Below are positions 58,501 to 64,000 of a stretch of DNA of 64,000 nucleotides, one piece after another. Position 1 is the stretch's first letter; each line of letters starts with the position of its first letter. The notes beneath the pieces are model-generated. The model ran no database searches, was not told the origin of the DNA, and was given only the letters and a program-made list of their open reading frames with translations. The position numbers were made by a program, and so were the translations under genes. The stretch comes from Cephalopachus bancanus. Taxonomy: Eukaryota > Chordata > Mammalia > Primates > Tarsiidae. The stretch lies in the NCBI GenBank assembly GCA_027257055.1, contig JAPVLO010000570.1, positions 944,001 through 1,008,000 on the forward strand, given 5' to 3'.

Positions 58501-59262
58501 CGCTGTTTAATGTTCATGTCTTTGTGAGTTTAGGGAGAACTCTGTTGGTGTTGATATTTATTTTTATTCCACTGTGGTCTGAAAAGGTGCATGGTAGAAT
58601 ATCAATCTTATGAAATTTGCTTATGCTTAATTTATGGCCAAGAATGTGGTTGACCTTAGAGTACATTCCATGTGGTGATGAGTAGAATGTATATTCTCTG
58701 GTTGTTGGGTTGAGTGTTATCAATTAAGGTATCAATTAAGTTCATTTAGTCAAGTGTCATGTTGAGGTTCCAGATCTCCTTGTTGACCTTTTGCCTCAAT
58801 TATCTATCTAGGGTTGTTAGTGGGGTGTTTCAGTGCCCAACTATGATTGTGTTAGAGTTAATGACTTTATAGTTTACCTAGAAGCCGCTCTATGAAATTT
58901 GGTGCTCCTATGTTGGGATAAATATTTAGAATAGATATTTCTTGTTGATGGATTGAACTTTTTATCATTATGTAGTGACCTCCCATATCCTTTAAAAATT
59001 TTCATAGCTTAAAGGGTATTTTGTCTGATATTAAGATTACTACTCCTGCTTTCTTTTGTGTTCATTTCACCTGCAATTTTGTTTCCCATCCTCTTATTTT
59101 GAGTCTGTGAGTGTCCTTTTTGGTGAAATGAGTCTCTTGGAGACAATATATTGCAGCCTCATGTTGTTTTAGCCAATTTTCTATTCTATGTATTTTCAGT
59201 GGTGCATTTAGTCTGTTCACATTCAGGCTAATTATTGAGATGTGAGAGTTTATTTCTGTCAT
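55600..59262 (-). pseudogene. L1 ORF2 pseudogene
   Basis: Start placed at 59262 (MTEINSHISIISLNVNRLNA), giving the endonuclease N-terminal NVN block with NGLN changed to NRLN. Then AAIYCLQETHF (endonuclease Glu retained), the FSDHSGIKININTNRVLPKL end of the endonuclease (58514-58723), the RT fingers [20 protein letters not shown] (57474-57710), [20 protein letters not shown] and the catalytic [13 protein letters not shown] (57099-57467). The C-terminal part lies at 55606-55899. Broken by stops and shifts between these blocks. Confidence 0.9.
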
Positions 59263-59335
59263 GAGGTTCTTGAATTTTTGTTGTTGCTGCTGTTTGTTAT
59301 TTGTTTGTTGTCTTTCTTTTGATTTTGGGATTGAT

Positions 59336-60275
59336 TTATGTGTGTTTTCCATATTTTCCCTGCATTCTTGTGAAGGGCATTGTTGTTCTTTTCTTCCTTT
59401 CTTCTGTGTTTAATACTTTCTTAAGTGCTTCTTGTAGGGCAGGTCTGGAGGCAGCTTGAACCCTTAGGGATTGACTGTCTGGGAATGATTTTAATTCTCC
59501 ATCACTGATGAAGCTTAACTTAGCTGGGTAGGTAATTTTTTGTTGTTGTTTATCTTTGAGAACTTTGAAGATTGTGCTCCAAGCTCTCCTAGCCTGAAGT
59601 GTTTCTGTAGATAACTCTGCTGTCATTCTAATTGGTCTTCCCTGGTAGGTAGTGTGACCTTTCTCTCTTACTGCCTTTAGGATTTATTCTTTTATACCTA
59701 CTTTGCATAGACAAATTACTATGTTTTTAGGAGTTGATCTTCTCATTTTTTGTCTTGGGGTTTTCTGAATCTCTTGTGTTTGAATTTTTGTATCACTGAT
59801 GAGATATGGGAAGTGTTTATGGATAATTTCATAGAATATTTGCTGCAGAGTGGTTTCTGTCTCTCTATCTTCCTCAGGAATTCCAATTAATCTTAGGTTC
59901 AGCCTCTTGAAATAATCACTCATTACTTGAAGGTTTTGTTCTGTCTTTTTAAGCTTCTCTTCTGTGTTTTTAACAGTTTGGATTAGTTCCATATCGTGGT
60001 CCTCAAGCTCTGAGAATCTTTCTTCTGCCTGGTTAATTCTGCTTTCTCTGTTTATCAGTTTGTTGTTTATTTCATTCACTGTATTCTTTATTGCTGTTAT
60101 CTCAGTTATCAACTCCTTCATTCTTTCCTCTTTTGTCTCCTCATTTCTATTTATTCTTTCTATTAATATCTTGATATCTGGATATGTGGTTCGAGACCAG
60201 TCATTTGGGGGCTATTCATTGTTTGAATGCTGGAGTCTGTCTTCTCAGTTGCTAACTTCTCAGGAGTCTGTGTGA
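59336..60275 (-). pseudogene. L1 ORF1 pseudogene
   Basis: Coiled coil at 59684-60121 with NKLINRESRINQAEERFSEL and a long run into the RNA-binding domain (LRLIGIPEEDRETETTLQQI; KNIVICLCKVGIKE). After one break, the C-terminal part at 59336-59626 reads MTAELSTETLQARRAWSTIF and ends at a stop at 59336, close before the ORF2 start. The N-terminal start near 60275 (MSLTQTPEK) is inferred from the copy at 34267. Confidence 0.87.
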
Positions 60276-60645
60276 GACTCATTCTTCCTTTGATTTTTCT
60301 TTGTTTGTGTAGGTTTTCCTCCTCCGTTTTTACCTCTTTTAATTTTGTTATTCAGTGATGGGGAATATCTTTTTTTTTTCTGTTTGCTCAATCTTCTATT
60401 CTTCCTTATGTAGATCTTTTGGTTTTGTTCAATTCTGAGGCTGGATTAGGGGTGGGGGCTTGCGCTTTTTGAAGTTTTGACATTTATTTAAGGGGGGTGT
60501 TGTGATTCAGAAGTTATCTTCAGATCCCAAGATCCACTGACAGGTGTGTGGGTCCATCTGGGACACCTGTCCCACTGTTTTAAATTTGTCTGTGCAATGG
60601 GGATGTCTATTTGCCCCTGAAAGCAAAATGATTTAAGAAAAAGGA

Positions 60646-60937
60646 GCCGGGCTCGGTGGCTCAGCCTGTAATCCCGCGCCTTTGGGAGGCTGAAGGTGAG
60701 TGGATTGCCTGAGCCCGCGGGTTCGAGACCCGCCTGGGCAGCGAGACCTCATCTCTACAATAAATCAAAAAATTAGCTGGGCGTGGTAGCGCATGCCTGT
60801 AATTTCGGCTACTTGGAAGGCTGAGGTGGAAGGATCGCCGGAGCCCAGCAGGTCGAGGCTGCGGTGGCCGGAAGCGGCCACTGCACTCCAGTCTGGGCGA
60901 CAAGAGTGAGACTCCAACTCGAAGAAAAAAAAAAAAA
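60646..60937 (+). mobile_element. Alu SINE (dimeric) inside L1 5' UTR
   Basis: Complete plus-strand Alu, opposite to the host L1. The right-arm hairpin is intact with loop GAAG. The tail is A-rich with a leading 'gaag'. An 11-bp duplication 'aagaaaaagga' lies at 60635-60645 and 60938-60948. CpG sites are well kept, so it is one of the younger copies. Confidence 0.95.
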
Positions 60938-61099
60938 AAGAAAAAGGAAAAGAATGGTAAAAGGAAAAATAATGATGGAAAGGAGGTGGAGAGAGAGAAG
61001 AAGATAGAGGAAAACAGACAGACATATCAACTAATGAATAAACAGAGAGACAAAAGAGACAGAAAATGCAAAAGTCCAGCCTCTGCAAAGCAGGGCCTT

Positions 61100-61568
61100 A
61101 GGTGGGGAGAGGGAATGAGAAAAGAAAGACAAAGAACAGTGGGATTGGGAGGTGTCTCTCCTCAATAGGCGAAAGCAAGTTTATTCTCACAACATATTTT
61201 TTTATTATAGGGCAGAACTACATAAATAAAAAATATCTTAATGCTAGCATCAGCTGGGGAAAAGATTAATGTTTGTGACTTTCTTGGCAAGCTTACTATA
61301 GCACTAATATCTTTGTTTTTTGTGAGTCTAAGCAAAACCATTAACATCTGTGTTCTCTGAATTTCTTAGTAAAGTTATTGTTGAAGCAGGTTACATCCAG
61401 CCTACACAGACTGGAGATCACACCAGCTGAATTCACCTAAATCAACATTCCCAGGGGCAAACATTGAAAGAAGAATGTTGGAGCCAGGCCAGAAACACAA
61501 GGACCTTGTCAAGCTTATGTATTTTTAGGACGTAAGGACCTTGTCAGCTTATGTCCTTGTTTCCTTCA
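61100..61568 (-). mobile_element. Endogenous retrovirus 3' LTR, minus strand
   Basis: Lies directly downstream (ERV sense) of a polypurine tract at 61571-61590 (AAAAGAAAAAGAAAAGGGGG on the minus strand). The LTR is taken to start at 61568 with TGAAGG. An AATAAA lies at 61185-61180, followed by a CT-rich U5-like stretch. A U3 direct repeat of about 21 bp lies at 61499-61520 and 61534-61554 ('aaggaccttgtca.gcttatgt'). The left limit against L1 5' UTR is not exact. Confidence 0.65.
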
Positions 61569-61570
61569 TC

Positions 61571-61590
61571 TCCCCCTTTTCTTTTTCTTT
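61571..61590 (-). promoter_or_regulatory. Retroviral polypurine tract
   Basis: Twenty purines on the minus strand immediately before the LTR, the position where plus-strand DNA synthesis is primed in retroviruses. Supports the LTR boundary and the orientation. Confidence 0.7.
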
Positions 61591-61610
61591 TAAGCGTAGT
61601 TTGTGAACCT

Positions 61611-61991
61611 CTATTCTAAGTTCTCAGATGATCTGTCCTCCTGCTGGAACACAGACTGGCAGACAATCACAGCCATCATAGCCAGGAACAGGGTAGCAGG
61701 ATCAGAAGCGTTCCCGCCATGCTCCTGCACCGGATGTACAGCTTGGGAGGTCAGCACCTTCAGTTGCCCCCACACCAGGGTTCTGTTCCATTGTGTTGCC
61801 CTGGAGTGAGGGGACCAATGAACCGGCATCATTGCGGTGGGATGATGGTCATCCTCCTGAATGGGGGGAATCAGTGTCCCTACCTGCACGCAGGAATGGA
61901 GGACTGGAGTAGAGGTGGATGAGCAGGGCTGGGAACCATCGGGGAACTTTTGCATTCCTAGGAAAAAATACAAGCACTGCCTCTTCCCCAA
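61611..61991 (-). pseudogene. ERV reading frame between pol and LTR (identity unclear)
   Basis: A minus-strand open stretch of 126 codons from the integrase end toward the LTR. Its first part overlaps in another frame the integrase C-terminal tail (DPVLIWGRGSACIF). The later part reads ATQWNRTLVWGQLKVLTSQA and ends LFLAMMAVIVCQSVF, a hydrophobic segment. By position it could be an envelope leader remnant. Most of env is missing: only about 0.4 kb separates pol from the LTR. Identity is an inference. Confidence 0.4.
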
Positions 61992-63160
61992 ATGAGTACA
62001 GGATCAGGCCCCTGCCATGACCCTTTCAATGGATCTTTCCAGTGAACCAAAGCCTCCGCCTTGGGTGACAGGTGCTAGAAACGCTCTGCTGCTGATATTC
62101 CATCATGGTCTAAATTGAAAAAAAATGATAATGAAAAAAGCATGCGCTAACAGATTATGTGGGCAACAATGTACATATTCCCTGTTTTTACATTTTTTTA
62201 ATTGCACCTTTAACGTTCTGTTAGCCCTTTCAGCAATACCTTGTCCTTGAGGATTGTAGGGAATTCCGGGTGGAATGGGAAATCTGAAAAGTGGCACAAA
62301 AATTAGCAGAAGCCTTGCCAGTATAGACAGGGCCATTATCAGTCTTAATAGATTTAGGAATACCCATGACAGCAAAAGCTGCAAAGCAATGAGCTATCAC
62401 ATAACGAACAGCCTCACCTGAATGAGATGAGACAAAAAGAAAACCAGAACAGGTATCTACTGTAACAAGCCAACTTCCCAAAAGAGGGAACATGTGTCAC
62501 ATCCATTTGCCAGAGGTTTTCCTGCAAGAGGTCCCTAGGATTCACACCTGTGAAAGGAGGGTACTGAAACTGTGGACCAAAAGGACAATTCTTAACTATC
62601 TGACATGTGGCTTCTCTGGAAAGTGCAAGTTGGCAATGCAAACTCTGAGCATTCTGATGATGAAGGGTGTGAGAAGCGGCAACCACCGAAGCAGGGGATA
62701 ACAAACAGCAAAGCAAAAAACCATGTCACTGCATCAGCCAAAGCATCACCCTCAGATAAAGGACCAGGAAGTGCAGAATGAGCACGAATGTGTGCAACAT
62801 AAAAAGGGGCAGTGAGAGCATGAATTTGTGTCTGAATTTCTTGTAAAAGAGAAAGTACTTCATGAGAAGAAAAAACAGTGACAGGCAAACTAGCAGTTTC
62901 CAAATGAGTTAAAACAATGGTAATATAGTGACTGTTTGTAAACAAATTAAAATGTATGTTAAGGAGTTGAGAAAAACCTGGCAGACCACAAACAATTCCA
63001 CTCATTGAGCAGAGTTGTAGCCTGTTTGGAAGCGGGAAACAGTACAGTCGATGACAGCGGTTGCTGTTCCCAAGAAAGAGTCATTGGTGAAAATCAATTT
63101 CACATCCTGTAAAGGTTGAGTGCTTTCTCTCTTCAATTTTTAGCAGCACTCACTCCCCTG
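61992..63160 (-). pseudogene. ERV class II (betaretrovirus-like) pol remnant: RNase H and integrase
   Basis: Minus-strand pol in at least three frames. From the right: RNase H part with HIRAHSALPGPL and ALADA (62592-63005), preceded by an FTNDSF stretch near 63080. Then the integrase zinc-binding zone (SHTLHHQNAQSL, CQIVKNC), the first catalytic block LWQMDVTHV (62414-62716), the second block IKTDNGPVYTG (62230-62493) and the third block YNPQGQGIAERANRTLK (62103-62384). So the D, D and E of the integrase triad are all present, but in different, broken frames. The C-terminal tail lies at about 62015. RT, protease and gag are absent to the right. An old, defective germline copy; no function expected. 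Confidence 0.85.
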
Positions 63161-63564
63161 GGATGTCTGAGTTTTCCATGGTCCAGGAAGTTCCTAGGGA
63201 AACAAGCTTATGAACTGTGATTAAAATTTGTCCCAAATGGACAACATATTTCCTTGTGAGCATTTATGTCTGTGGCCCCCTTTCCTTCAGAGGTGTAGGA
63301 AAAGACCTACTGTTAAACAATTTCAAAGTTTTAATGAGCCCCATTTCAGGACTGACTTGGATTCTGAGCAATGCAATACCAAATACCTATGTTCAGTTGA
63401 CTTGTGTCTCCAAATAATTTCTGGTGATTATTATGCTAAACCACAAATTGAAAGATTGTACTATCCTAGTACTACATTCCTACATCTGATGGAGTTTTTT
63501 TTTAATTTGCCAAGGGGTGGGGTAGGCTGCCACTGGGCCAGCAGTTGAATATCATTTTTCAAAT
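63161..63564. other. Interval without recognised feature, right of ERV pol
   Basis: ERV text stops near 63160. What follows shows no pol, gag or gene motif I can read. Confidence 0.4.
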
Positions 63565-63635
63565 GTTTGAATGCCTTTAAAACCTACCTATAGAAAATTT
63601 ATTTATGTCTAGCCTGTGCTAGCTACCGTGCCTCA
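63565..63635. repeat. Segment shared with 27575-27655
   Basis: 'ttatgtctagcctgtgctag' followed by 'ctaccgtgcctca'. See the matching entry at 27.6 kb. Confidence 0.65.
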
Positions 63636-64000
63636 ATTATTTATTCTTTAGAGATTTTTTGATCCCATAATCATATGAGGTGCTGAGAGGTGAGGGTCCA
63701 TTTGCTGTAGCTTCTTCAGAGCTGACAGTGGGTGTAGTCCTGCCTAGCCAGAGATTGAAAATCTCTCCCTGTCTGACTTGAGGCATCCAGATCTGTTTCA
63801 GCAGTGGCATTGTTTGCAGGCACTGACTGGAATCCTTGCATGACCATTAGGTGGGTAGGAAATTGCCTGATTCTGGCTTAATAAAAGGAATAAATGAGGG
63901 AAACCCCTCTTTCAAGAAGTAGAACAATTAAGTGAAGCCAAGCATATGTTTTGACAATTTTAGGTGGGTGACTGATCACCTTTTTTTAATAAAGGCTACA
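63636..64000. other. Right edge, possible ERV-derived sequence
   Basis: Follows the shared segment, so may belong to the same LTR or ERV family. No coding motif seen. Confidence 0.35.

Larger units (their letters stand above)
55222..61100 (-). mobile_element. Near full-length L1 LINE, minus strand
   Basis: T-rich tail at 55222-55240, 3' UTR to about 55560, ORF2 (about 55600-59262), ORF1 (59336-60275) and 5' UTR (60276 to about 61100) carrying an Alu at 60646-60937. The closest relative in the window is the L1 at 29.2-35.7 kb, with shared 5'-UTR text ('aaaacagacagacat'). The 5' end against the retroviral LTR is unresolved, and no target duplication was found. The polymerase motif reads FADN. 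Confidence 0.92.

Noticed and set aside
61719..61922. Plus-strand frame opposite the ERV
   Set aside because: The minus strand gives retroviral pol motifs and a polypurine tract in this region; the plus frame has no support.
1..64000. A new multi-gene biological system (operon, defence island or secretion locus)
   Set aside because: No operon structure, ribosome binding sites, tRNAs or host coding genes are visible. The window is explained by primate-type mobile elements and AT-rich intergenic DNA.

Overview
The window is mammalian nuclear DNA, intergenic and packed with transposable elements. I find no host protein-coding gene, exon, tRNA, rRNA, CRISPR array or bacterial-type operon. Six dimeric 7SL-derived Alu SINEs (A-rich linker, right-arm insertion) make this a primate. 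The copies share differences that do not fit the anthropoid J/S/Y Alus or the strepsirrhine Alus as I know them: GGCTCGGTGGCTCAGCC at the head, an ACAATAAATC linker and a CCAACTC end. With the MST-type MaLR LTR this points to a non-anthropoid haplorrhine, most likely a tarsier. That is an inference from pattern, not from a search.

Layout. 1-6.6 kb: the 3' end of a plus-strand L1, an MLT1-like LTR, a relic of a non-L1 reverse transcriptase (the most unusual item), two Alus and a MIR. 7.5-13.7 kb: a minus-strand L1 with an internal ORF1-ORF2 deletion and a tiny nested retrocopy, abutting an older L1. 13.7-17 kb: old L1 pieces, a long CA repeat and a MIR split by an Alu. 17.0-24.1 kb: a full-length minus-strand L1. 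24.4-29.2 kb: Alu, MST-type LTR, another LTR-like stretch, MIR, L2, Alu. 29.2-35.7 kb: a second full-length minus-strand L1 with a 13-bp target duplication. 37-44 kb: two internally deleted mariner copies in opposite orientation, an old L1 split by a Tigger-like transposon, and MaLR debris. 44-46 kb: MIR and old L1. 46.1-52 kb: a third near-full-length minus-strand L1. 52.2-55.2 kb: an old L1 split by a short plus-strand L1. 55.2-61.1 kb: a fourth near-full-length minus-strand L1 with an Alu inside its 5' UTR. 61.1-63.2 kb: the 3' part of a broken class II (betaretrovirus-like) endogenous retrovirus on the minus strand.

How the parts relate. The L1s supply reverse transcriptase and endonuclease, and the Alus, retrocopies and target duplications are their products. 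Four of five long L1s have lost one or both catalytic aspartates of the polymerase motif, and all carry stops, so nothing here looks autonomously mobile. All five long L1s lie on the minus strand. Element boundaries are read by eye from consensus similarity; those supported by target-site duplications or terminal repeats are stated as such.
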